NCBI GenBank assembly: GCA_963783855.1
Contig: CAWAPE010000003.1
Coordinates: 124,001-188,000, forward strand
DNA from: JAKAGZ01 sp963783855
GTDB taxonomy: Bacteria > Bacteroidota > Ignavibacteria > Ignavibacteriales > Ignavibacteriaceae
Direction: 5' to 3'
DNA length: 64,000 bases
The notes under the pieces: model-generated
Database searches by the model: none
The model's input: only the letters and a program-made list of their open reading frames with translations
Told to the model about the DNA's origin: nothing
Shown here: positions 16,665-25,900 of the stretch, one piece after another
Position numbering within the stretch: the first letter of the stretch is position 1
Layout of the letters: every line of letters starts with the position of its first letter
Position numbers and translations under genes: made by a program

Positions 16665-19600
16665 ATGAAATCATTACTTTCACGTACTTTTTTTTGCACA
16701 CTATTTTCTTTTCTCTTCTGCACATTTATTTTTTCTCAGCAAGGTCCCCTTCACTGGACCCACCCCATAAAAGTTGAAGCGAATGACATTTACCTCCAAT
16801 GGTTACAGAATGACAACGGTACGGTCCACAGTTACCAGAAAATTTACAATCTCAAAATTGCTAGTCTTTACGATTTACCTCAAGACAGCCTTGTTTCCGT
16901 TAAGCTGAGGCATCAGGACAGCAGGACCGGCGGCGGATCATTTACCGATGCTGCTTCCGGAAATTTTACCGTTAGCGTGCACGATGAGATAGTTTCAATC
17001 TGGAAGTCGCCAACAGGAATTAATATAATGATGCCAAAGCTTGATACGACTGATGGATTATGGACAAATACGGTACAGGACAGTATTACGGGAAATATTG
17101 AGAACCAGCGGATTTATGTAAGAGCGTTAGACATAGATAGCGACAGCTTGGATGAATTTATCGTGGCTTATGTAACTAATGATGATTCAGTGCATTTTAA
17201 TTTGTACAACGTTGATACTACATTGCACCCAACATTAATATCGAGTTTTTGTACTGAAAAACTTGTTTCTGCTCTTAGTATCCAGTATGTAAGGTATTTT
17301 ATCGAAACAGGGGATTTCAACGGTGATGGGTCTGATGAACTAGCTTTATTTGCAGTGGAAGTTCCGCCTCCTACTAACTCGGTCAGAGTTAAAGTTAAGC
17401 TATATGATTTTTCAGGAGGAACGTTCATAGCCAAAGCTCAAACAAATGTTGATGTCCCGCGGTTATCAACGATAGAAGATTTCACTATGGCCGCAGCTTC
17501 CGGACACTTTACAAATGATAATATGGATGAGCTTGCTTTTTCAGCATATCGCAGTTCCGAGGGAGTTCATTATTCATATAATTATATTCTCAAAAGCAAT
17601 CAAAACCTGGATACATTAATCTTAGGTCCAAGATACAGAGTGACGCCTTATAAAGATGTAGTTGTTTTCTCAGACCTTGCCTTAACGTCTGGTGACCTTA
17701 ACGGCGACGGCCGTGATGAAATTGTTTTTGCCGATAACAATGCTTTTTATATTCTGGAGCCTGATGATAATCTAAATTTGATTTTGAAAGGTACAGGTGG
17801 TGTTGCTTCCGGTGGCAATAACGATTATATGCAGAGCAACAATTTTATTAAGATAAGTAGTGTAAATCAGGATACTACAAACGATATAGTAATTGTTAAA
17901 AATTTTGTAAACAATCAGTTTCAGAATGGATTCTTTGTGGCGATGATACAGGTCGATAGTTCTCTTAGCCAAACAACAGGAATTGGCAGATTATTCGGTG
18001 ATGAGCCAGGGGTACATGATTACAAACCTTATTCAATTGCAGTTGGGAATTTTGACGGCTTTAATTTCACTATTGGTCAGCCGATTCATCATACACAAAA
18101 TAACGTGGTACAAACACTCGTAAAACTTAACGCACCCCCCATCCATTTTGATGTATTCAATGGGCAAACATATGATGTAAACGGATGTTACAATGGGGGT
18201 AACTGCGACTCCTATTCCCAATATGTTAAGGCGGCTACCACGTCAGTTGAGGTAACTACCTCTGTCCACAGAGACTGGGAGGTTTCCGCAGGTGCTCATG
18301 TTTCAGGGTCAGTAGAAGTAGCTCCATTTGGCGTTGGAGCAACAATAGATTATAACGCATATTTCCTGCATAAATGGGGACATCATTTTAGTAAAGATTC
18401 AACTAATATTAAAGACTGGACAAATTATCAGGAAATCACGACCAGTGAAGATGATGAAATATATGCAACAGTTTCAGATTATGATCTTTGGGAATATCCT
18501 TTCTATTACGGAAACGAAGATTTTCCGCGAGAAACAATAATGACGCTCGTTCCTCATAATGTTCGCGGGCAATGGTTCCCGAGCAAAAGTTATTATGCGC
18601 TCTCATATGTGCCAGACCATGAGGTTGGAAACATCCTTTCTTATTATGATACCCTGGCTTATAATTCAAATATATCAGAGCCACTCGGGACTAATTTTGG
18701 TTCTGATAAATATACACTAACTTCAGGTACTAATGAAAACTGGAGCATCACATACAATGATTTTACATCGGTACAGGCCGATACAACCGTAGAAAATACA
18801 AATTCCTGGGGGGTTTCCTTTGTAGTCGAAGCTACAGGCGATTTTGGTCACACTAACTATTCAACCCAAAAGACCTCTGTATCACAAAGTATTAAATTAA
18901 ATACGCATTTCGGAGGAATCAATTTGGGGATTGGTGATGTTAAATATGCTGTTAAGCCTTATGCATATTGGGGAGATGATGGTACACTAGAAATAAATTA
19001 TGCTGTGAAACCTGAACTTGCTCCACAGGGTTTTACAAAAACTTGGTGGCAGAATCACTATGGACAAAATTCTGATCCGACTTTCATTCTTCCGTGGCTC
19101 CTCGATCCTGAAAAAGGATACACGCTGGATGATCCCGATAAGAGATTTCAGACTAACGACATTATTTTGAGTCCAAAGAATCCCTCACCTGGTGATACTG
19201 TGACAATTACTGCAAAGGTTAGAAATTTCAGTCTTATTTCCACTCCGTCTACTGTAACCGTCAGTTTTTATATCGATGATCCCGATTCAGGAGGTACACC
19301 TATCATAGGAATTAACGGTACAAACGATGTAAGCACTAATGGAGTGGTTCCTAGTCGCCAGGAGTCAGATGTTGAGCTAAAATGGATCCTGCCTACCGGT
19401 CTTCCTCAATACCCAAGAATTTATGCAGTGCTTGATAAAGGAAATTCGATTTCCGAAATTCACGAAAACAACAACAAGGGTTTTACGGTTTTAGGAGTGC
19501 AAAACTCGTTAACAGGTATTGGAACAAGCCATAATACTAGACCTACTAATTATTTATTGTATCAATCTTATCCAAATCCTTTCAATCCGTCGGCAACAAT

Positions 19601-19808
19601 AAAATACGCTATACCAAAGGATAGTAAAGTAAGTATAAAGGTTTATGATATCCTCGGCAGAGAAGTGACTACTCTTGTTAATGAATTTGAGAGGGCCGGT
19701 ACTTACAAAGTAAGGTTTGATGCTAGTGCATATGCAAGCGGCGTTTATTTTTACAGGATCCGTGCGGGTAATTTCATTCAAACCAAGAAGATGGTATTGT
19801 TGAAATGA
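16665..19808 (+). CDS. Secreted FG-GAP/CARDB protein with type IX sorting domain
   Basis: A 1047-residue protein from an ATG with a strong AAGGAG site. The signal peptide ends near residue 25 (FSQQ). Residues about 140-400 contain FG-GAP/VCBS-type loops (DIDSDSLDEFIVAY, GDFNGDGSDELALF, GDLNGDGRDEIVFAD) that suggest a calcium-binding propeller. A CARDB-like domain follows near 830-935 (PSPGDTVTITAKVRNF, NSISEIHENNNKGF). The sorting domain ends the protein (SYPNPFNPSATIKY, IKVYDILGREV, ASGVYFYRI, KKMVLLK). It is probably a surface protein exported by the type IX system; the ligand is unknown. It is monocistronic with its own terminator. Confidence 0.85.
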   Translation: MKSLLSRTFFCTLFSFLFCTFIFSQQGPLHWTHPIKVEANDIYLQWLQNDNGTVHSYQKIYNLKIASLYDLPQDSLVSVKLRHQDSRTGGGSFTDAASGNFTVSVHDEIVSIWKSPTGINIMMPKLDTTDGLWTNTVQDSITGNIENQRIYVRALDIDSDSLDEFIVAYVTNDDSVHFNLYNVDTTLHPTLISSFCTEKLVSALSIQYVRYFIETGDFNGDGSDELALFAVEVPPPTNSVRVKVKLYDFSGGTFIAKAQTNVDVPRLSTIEDFTMAAASGHFTNDNMDELAFSAYRSSEGVHYSYNYILKSNQNLDTLILGPRYRVTPYKDVVVFSDLALTSGDLNGDGRDEIVFADNNAFYILEPDDNLNLILKGTGGVASGGNNDYMQSNNFIKISSVNQDTTNDIVIVKNFVNNQFQNGFFVAMIQVDSSLSQTTGIGRLFGDEPGVHDYKPYSIAVGNFDGFNFTIGQPIHHTQNNVVQTLVKLNAPPIHFDVFNGQTYDVNGCYNGGNCDSYSQYVKAATTSVEVTTSVHRDWEVSAGAHVSGSVEVAPFGVGATIDYNAYFLHKWGHHFSKDSTNIKDWTNYQEITTSEDDEIYATVSDYDLWEYPFYYGNEDFPRETIMTLVPHNVRGQWFPSKSYYALSYVPDHEVGNILSYYDTLAYNSNISEPLGTNFGSDKYTLTSGTNENWSITYNDFTSVQADTTVENTNSWGVSFVVEATGDFGHTNYSTQKTSVSQSIKLNTHFGGINLGIGDVKYAVKPYAYWGDDGTLEINYAVKPELAPQGFTKTWWQNHYGQNSDPTFILPWLLDPEKGYTLDDPDKRFQTNDIILSPKNPSPGDTVTITAKVRNFSLISTPSTVTVSFYIDDPDSGGTPIIGINGTNDVSTNGVVPSRQESDVELKWILPTGLPQYPRIYAVLDKGNSISEIHENNNKGFTVLGVQNSLTGIGTSHNTRPTNYLLYQSYPNPFNPSATIKYAIPKDSKVSIKVYDILGREVTTLVNEFERAGTYKVRFDASAYASGVYFYRIRAGNFIQTKKMVLLK

Positions 19809-19812
19809 TAAT

Positions 19813-19843
19813 ATAAGCCGAGATATTTCTCGGCTTATTTTTA
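19813..19843 (+). terminator. Terminator of the FG-GAP/CARDB gene
   Basis: The stem AAGCCGAGA / TCTCGGCTT is followed by a T-rich run just after the stop at 19808. Confidence 0.8.
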
Positions 19844-19865
19844 TTATCACTATTCAATATCAGTT

Positions 19866-20066
19866 GTGAGATACTTTATTTATGTAGTTTTTAGTAGAAG
19901 CTGTATAATTAATGATCCTTTGCTAAACAGCATTTATGAAAAAGACGAAATTGCCGCTGTGAGGGAGATAATAAATAACCCGGTTCTTTTACCAAGAGAT
20001 TGCGATTCCATAGCCCTGGCTATTAATAAAAAGATAAACTATGATTGGTGTGCTATGTACATTTAA
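19866..20066 (+). pseudogene. Decayed coding fragment of unknown family
   Basis: A 66-residue frame starting TTG with no ribosome-binding site. The part SIYEKDEIAAVREI has a counterpart in the decayed fragment near 15978-16029, where bases match over about 40 positions (ACAGCATTTATGAAA and TGTGAGGGA are shared). Two broken copies of the same coding sequence flanking the FG-GAP/CARDB gene suggest remnants of a gene that was duplicated and lost. The parent family is not recognised. Confidence 0.35.
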
Positions 20067-20162
20067 AGGGTTATACAGGAAGCAAAAACTGCCCAAACCT
20101 TAATCGTTGCAACATTTCTACCAACACAGAAAAATATATCCAAAGTACGGTTCCGAATTTTC

Positions 20163-20191
20163 TTGACAAAAAAAGATTAAATTCATAGATT
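20163..20191 (+). promoter_or_regulatory. Candidate promoter upstream of the fusion regulator
   Basis: TTGACA (20163-20168) is followed after 17 bases by TAGATT (20186-20191). It would start transcription about 100 bases before the regulator at 20301. Confidence 0.4.
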
Positions 20192-20300
20192 GAAATTAAA
20201 AGGGAACCCTCGAATTACTTTTTTTATCAGCAGCCTAGTTTCATCCCTATTGCAAAAAGCGAAATAAAACTTATACATTAACCATAAAAGAGGTAGTGAA

Positions 20301-21419
20301 ATGCCGATTTATATGGATATACATAATACATCTGGAGCAACACCAGAGGATATTGCTGCTGCCCATCAAAACGACTTAGCGCTACAGGATCAATTTAAAT
20401 GCAAATTTGTTTACTTCTGGCATGACACTCCGAATAGTACAGGTTTTTGTGTGTTTGAGGCCCCGGATAAAGAATCTGTAATAAATTTGCATAATAAAAC
20501 TCATAATATCATCTTACCCAACCAAATAATAGAGGTAGAACTTAGCGAAGTAGAATTTTTCTTAGGTAAAATTACTAATATAGCTTGGTCAAAAAAAAAT
20601 CCTCCCTTTGATGGCTATATTGATGGAACCGCTCATCGGACTATAATGTTTTTGGAAATTGTAAATCCGATTTTCTTCAATCTACAACTCAATAAAAGTA
20701 AATTTATAGATTTATGTGAGTTGCAAAAAAAAATGATTAGGGACTCTTTTTTGAAATATGAAGGTAACGTAGTTTCCTGGGAAAACAACTGTATTCTAAC
20801 TTCTTTTCTATTAGAAAAAAACGCATTAAAATGTTCTTTAAATATACAAGACAAATTTGCAAACCTTTCAGAAGAAAAAGACATAAAATGCAATTTCTCA
20901 ATGGGATTGAGCTCAGGTGCTCCTGTTACTAAAAGCGATAATCTATTTGGAGATGTTATCAGCTTGGCAAAAAAATTAGCAAATATAGCCGGAGAAAATC
21001 AAATTCTTATATCGTCAACATTGGGAAAAGCATACAACGAGATCAAATTTAGAACTGAGTTTAAAAATAGCTCTTTAAAAGTTTTAAGTTCACGATATGA
21101 AAATTTCTTAAATCAGCTTTTTGAGACTTTTGAAAAACATTGGAACGAAGAAGAATTAAACATAGATAGTTTGGTTGAGCAATTCGGCATAAGTAGAGCA
21201 CAATTGTATAGAAAAATAACATATTTAACAGGATATTCACCAAATAATTTAATCAGAGAGATTAGATTAAAAAACGCTCTAAAATTAATTGAAATACAAA
21301 AAGGCAGCATTTCTGAAATTGCGTATGAATCAGGCTTTAATAATCCCTCATATTTTTCAAAATGTTTTAATAAAAAATTTGGTATCCCTCCTTCAGATTA
21401 TATAAGCGGTTTAGCATAA
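20301..21419 (+). CDS. DUF4242 - cyclase-like - AraC HTH fusion regulator
   Basis: A 372-residue protein with three joined parts. Residues 1-92 resemble DUF4242 (MPIYMDIHNTSGATPEDIAA, FCVFEAPDKESVINLHN), a small domain described as nickel-binding in a Streptomyces homologue. Residues about 115-250 resemble a nucleotide-cyclase homology domain (the FSMGLSSGAP and DNLFGDVISLAKKLANIA blocks with QILISS), but the metal-binding aspartates of a working cyclase are not evident. Residues about 270-372 are an AraC-type DNA-binding domain (FGISRAQLYRKITYLTGYSP, AYESGFNNPSYFSKCF). It is likely a one-component transcription factor sensing a small ligand or metal. It stands alone; the lipoprotein at 21594 is the nearest downstream gene. 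Confidence 0.75.
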   Translation: MPIYMDIHNTSGATPEDIAAAHQNDLALQDQFKCKFVYFWHDTPNSTGFCVFEAPDKESVINLHNKTHNIILPNQIIEVELSEVEFFLGKITNIAWSKKNPPFDGYIDGTAHRTIMFLEIVNPIFFNLQLNKSKFIDLCELQKKMIRDSFLKYEGNVVSWENNCILTSFLLEKNALKCSLNIQDKFANLSEEKDIKCNFSMGLSSGAPVTKSDNLFGDVISLAKKLANIAGENQILISSTLGKAYNEIKFRTEFKNSSLKVLSSRYENFLNQLFETFEKHWNEEELNIDSLVEQFGISRAQLYRKITYLTGYSPNNLIREIRLKNALKLIEIQKGSISEIAYESGFNNPSYFSKCFNKKFGIPPSDYISGLA

Positions 21420-21593
21420 TTATTAACCTCCTACCTAAAATGAAATAATTGTTATAGCATTTGAATTAAATGTGGGAGCATTACTTTCAATTAAATCTTA
21501 AAGTAAAATCAGGAATTGGAAGAGAATTAATTTTGAATCAAGATACGGAGTATCTTCCAAAATAATTCATTCACAAATTTTTTGGAGGTTTAT

Positions 21594-22139
21594 ATGAAAA
21601 AGATTCCTTTTTTCTTTTTCTCTTTGCTATTTTTTGCGGCATTAATGTTGGGATGCAATTCAATGCCGTCAGATAATCCCGTATCTAATCAAAGTAATGA
21701 TATAGGGAATTTAAGTAAACCCAGTTCTGAATTGCAGAAAGAATTAGCTCTAGCAAGATCTTCGACAGCCAAGTACCATGATATTGAAGAAGCTATAAAG
21801 GATGGCTATGTGGACATAAATGTTGTAGTTCAGGAAATGGGATATCATTTATTGAAAGTTGAAAATTGGGATGCATTTGATCCGGGGAAACCTGCACTGC
21901 TTGTATATTCCAAAAATGCGGTAACCGGTAAAATGAGATTAGTTGCTGTTGAATACGCTGTTCCCAATACAGGACAAGAACCTGAAGGGTTCACTGGGAG
22001 TGATGATAAGTGGGAATATGACTCAGATATTGATAAATGGGAATGCCATGCCTGGGTTTGGTATAATAATCCCAGAGGAATTTTTCATAAATATAACCCA
22101 CGTGTGAATGTTGATGATTCAGATGTTAATCACATTTAA
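21594..22139 (+). CDS. Lipoprotein of unknown function (copy A of a duplicated gene)
   Basis: A 181-residue lipoprotein from the ATG at 21594; the longer frame begins with a TTG inside the GGAGG ribosome-binding site (21584-21588). The lipobox is LMLGC with Cys21. The mature part has a region like TAKYHDIEEAIKDGYVD, MGYHLL, a DP-x-KPALLVY segment, LVAVEYAVP, and a terminal HAWVWYNNPRGIF and NP. This pattern recalls widespread uncharacterised secreted proteins in which the terminal HAWxW...NPxG block is conserved. A near-identical but broken copy lies at 29788-30137. A terminator follows. Confidence 0.7.
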   Translation: MKKIPFFFFSLLFFAALMLGCNSMPSDNPVSNQSNDIGNLSKPSSELQKELALARSSTAKYHDIEEAIKDGYVDINVVVQEMGYHLLKVENWDAFDPGKPALLVYSKNAVTGKMRLVAVEYAVPNTGQEPEGFTGSDDKWEYDSDIDKWECHAWVWYNNPRGIFHKYNPRVNVDDSDVNHI

Positions 22140-22344
22140 GAAACAACACCTATATGTTTAAGCCCTCAGGAAAGAGGGCTTTTTTTATTGATCCCTTATT
22201 AGATTCAGAACCTTTTAAAGTATAAATATCCTATGGAAGCAAGGCACATATAATGATTGTTTCAACAATCCTTCAATATAATATAATTGAAAAACTTGGT
22301 CAGGGTAGGATGGGCGTAGTCTATATCAAACTTGATAAAATAAA
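21789..22344 (+). repeat. Segmental duplication, copy A
   Basis: This stretch covers the 3' two thirds of the lipoprotein gene, its terminator and the start of a kinase remnant. It recurs at 29788-30342 in the same orientation with roughly fifteen differences counted by eye, including one single-base deletion. Confidence 0.9.
22161..22187 (+). terminator. Terminator of the lipoprotein gene, copy A
   Basis: The stem AAGCCCTC / GAGGGCTT has a 6-base loop and a T run. It is duplicated at 30158. Confidence 0.85.
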
Positions 22345-22351
22345 TTTCTAG
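22253..22351 (+). pseudogene. Ser/Thr protein kinase N-lobe remnant, copy A
   Basis: The 32-codon frame reads ILQYNIIEKLGQGRMGVVY near its start, the glycine-rich loop of a bacterial Hanks-type Ser/Thr kinase, but stops at 22349 before the catalytic lysine. The loop itself is altered: the Gly expected before Met is Arg. No further kinase sequence was recognised downstream. It is a beheaded relic and belongs to the duplicated segment. Confidence 0.65.
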
Positions 22352-22985
22352 TCACAAATAAACAGACCTTAAATTAGTTTAATTTTTTAGATTAAAAAAA
22401 TAAAATCACACCTGAGAAGAGGTTTTATTAGGAAGAATCGCTCAATAGTGGAGTCTGGCATCCTGTCAAAGGCCCGGCTACTGACGGGTTGCCGGATTTG
22501 TAAATCAGGCTCTGACTGAAACCGGAGGGTTGTTCGGCTACAAACGGAAGTTATGTTTGCTGACCTAAATCCACTTCTGATTTTTTTATAGATTTCTATG
22601 ATTTATTTTTATACTTATATATGCTAACCTGATTTCCATGAAATCTGCATAGGTCATTCAGACAATCATCTTCGAAAGTTGGACGAACATAATCAGAGGA
22701 AGTCAGTTTACACCAAAAGATATATTTCCTGGGAAGGAGTTTATTTTGAAAAATTTAATAAAGAGCAGATCTACGGGGGATTGATCTTCGATGTCGGCCG
22801 GGCATTAACCGGAGCTTCTCCGGGTCCGATAAATGCTTTGATTGGTGCAGGAAAGCCGGTTGTTATTGCTACTTTAATAAGAGCCATCGCCGGAACATGG
22901 GTGTACTGATTGCTACGAAGGAAGCTGCCGCATTAAAATTCTTCCCGTTATTTACTAAAATAAAATTCTTCTTTATATTTAGAAT
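22352..22985 (+). other. Gene-poor stretch with one doubtful ORF
   Basis: A 76-codon frame at 22679-22909 starts TTG and contains GRALTGASPGPINALIGAGK; no ribosome-binding site, no recognised family and no partner gene support it. Its base composition is more GC-rich than its surroundings, so it may be a fragment of a lost gene. The part at 22431-22530 is also GC-rich and has short self-complementary pieces. Nothing else is seen. Confidence 0.4.
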
Positions 22986-25900
22986 ATGTCCTTATCTCAT
23001 CGCACTATTAGAATCAGTCTTATATTCTTAAGCGGGTTTTTGTTTCTTTCAGAAAACCTTGCCCAAAATATCTCATTTAATCATCTCACTGTAGAAAACG
23101 GTCTTTCTAATAACAAAGTAAATACGGTTATCCAGGATAGAACCGGTTTTATCTGGTTTGGAACTGAAGACGGGCTGGATCGTTATGATGGCTACAACTT
23201 TAAAATCTTCCGCCATGATGCTAATGATACCAATAGTATTTCAGGGAACTGTATCTGGTCATTACTGGAAGATCATTCTGGATATATCTGGGTTGGAACA
23301 AAAGCAGGTGTAGTTAACAGATATGATCCATTATCCGGAAAATTTACACATTGGAAAATAGAATCAAAGTTAACTGAAGAAAATAGCATAAATAAAATTT
23401 ATGAAGACAGCAAAGAAAATATCTGGATTGGTACATATAAGGAGGGATTATACAGGTTAAACCCCGTAACAAGCAATATTGATCATTGGGCAGCAAATCC
23501 AGATAATGAAAAAAGTCTTAGCCATAATTATATCCAGGGCATAATTGAAGATAACGATGGTAATTTAATTATTGGTACATACAATGGACTGAACAAATTC
23601 AAACCAAAATCACCTCAAAATGGATTTGAACACTTCTATTTCAGCAAAGAAAATGCTAACAGTTTAAGTAATAATTTAATCTGGTCATTATCAAAGTCAG
23701 ATTTTTACCCTAATATAATATGGATTTGTACATTTAATAATCTTACGAAATTTGATTCTCAAAATTCATTCTTCGAAAGAATTAAAATCGATAACCCGGA
23801 TAATTTACAATACGGGACAAGCGTTAATTCTGTAGTAGAAGAAATTGTAGCCGGTGAAAATATTTTATGGACAGCCTCCTACTCAGGATTACTTCGGATA
23901 AATCTCGCCCGGGGTAATACTACAAGATTTGTACACGATGAAGATAATTCACAAAGCCTGATTAGCGATCAAATTAACAAAATAATTAAGGATCGAACCG
24001 GAGTGCTTTGGATCGTCACGGAAAACGGAATAAGCTATATTACCCCAAAATCTGCTTTGTTTAATTCGCAGGTTTTTGGTAATGCTGAATTTAATACCGA
24101 ATCAACATTGAAGAAGAAAAACATAACCGCAATTGCCAAATCGGGTGATGATAGAATTTGGATAGGAACAACAAACAGTTTGTATCTTTTGGATGATATA
24201 GAAACAAATCCGAAACTTAGAAATGTACCGGAGTTTGATAGATATCATATCTGGTCGCTTGTTTCAACAAATAAAAATGAAATTTGGATTGGTACTTATG
24301 GTAAAGGACTAAAGCAGTACAATTATAGTGAAAAAAGACTAACAAATTGGAATTTAAGTGATCCCAAGATCCGAACGCAATCAGTTTATTATAATAAAAC
24401 GCTTCTCGTTGATAGCAAGGAAAATATCTGGGTTGGTTATTGGGGCTTTGGTGTTGCAAGAATAAATCCAGCATCGGGAAAATATAATGTGTGGCTAAAT
24501 GAACCGGGAAACTCCAAAAGCGTAAGTCACAACGACGTCTGGGTAATTAAAGAAGATCGTTTCGGTAGAATCTGGATCGGTACACAAGGTGGAGGATTAA
24601 ACTTATTTGAAGATAGAGAGGGTGGAATATTTCATCATTGGTCACAAACAGGAAGTAATAAAAACATTCTCAGCAGTAACAATATCAATTCAATTTATGA
24701 AGCAAAAAAGCTGGATGATTCCATCAACCCGGAAACAATTTTATGGATAGGCACTAATGAAGGGTTAGATAGATTTGAAGTTATTAACAATAATGGCATC
24801 ACTGATCTTTACAATATTGACGTTAAAAATCAGTTTTATTCTGTAAAGGACGGCTTACCCGATAACTCTGTAAACAGTATTTTGGAAGACGAAAATGGAA
24901 ACCTCTGGTTGGGAACAGGATCCGGAATCTCATTTTTTGATGTGTCCAAAAAATCATTTACAAACTTTACAACAGGAGATGGATTATCCGGCACAGTGAT
25001 GAATCTAGAATCTGCGTTAATACTCAACAACGGTTTAATGCTGTTTGGAAGTGCGAAAGGACTAAACATATTTGACCCTAAAAATATTAAGCTTTCCTCT
25101 TATAAACCCAGGGTTGTAATAACAGACTTCCAGCTATTTAACAAATCAGTTAAGATTGGAAATAATTCACCGCTAAGGGAAAGCATATATAGCACAGATG
25201 AAATCACACTTTCTAATGATCAGGATGTTTTTTCTTTTGAATTTGCTGCACTCGATTATAACTCATCCCGATTAATCCAATACGCTTATAAGATGGAAGG
25301 ATTTGATGAAGGCTGGATTAATAGTGGAACAAGAAGATTTGTTACTTACACAAACCTTGATCCCGGCAAATATATATTTAAAGTAAAATCCACCAATGCT
25401 GATGGAGTATGGAGTGATAAGATAACTTCCATAAGAATTATTATGAACCCGCCATTGTGGAAAACTTTTTGGGCGTTCGGATTGTATATCATTTTAATCT
25501 TTCTTGGACTTTTAGGAATAAGACGTTTTGAATTGAACCGGGCAAAGCTGCGTAATGAATTGAAACTGAGAGAATTTGAGGTTAAAAAGAAATCGGAATT
25601 AGAAGAAATTAAATCAAGATTTTTTGCAAACCTTTCACACGAATTCAGAACCCCCCTAATGCTTATTAAAGGTCCTTTGGAACAATTAAAAGCAGAAAGA
25701 AACGGCGAGGACTATTACAAAAGCATTGATATGATCGAAAGAAACAGCAACAAACTTAAGGAGCTTATTGATCAACTTCTTGAACTTTCGCAGTTGGAAA
25801 AGGCATCAATTCCGTTAAAAGCAAAACAAGAAAATATTATTATTATTCTAAAGGGTATCATATCTTTTTTTGAACCGTTGACTAAACAAAAGAATATTTT

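Noticed and set aside
22431..22530. tRNA-like GC-rich stretch
   Set aside because: It contains D-arm-like and T-arm-like strings, but no acceptor stem or pairing anticodon arm could be formed.
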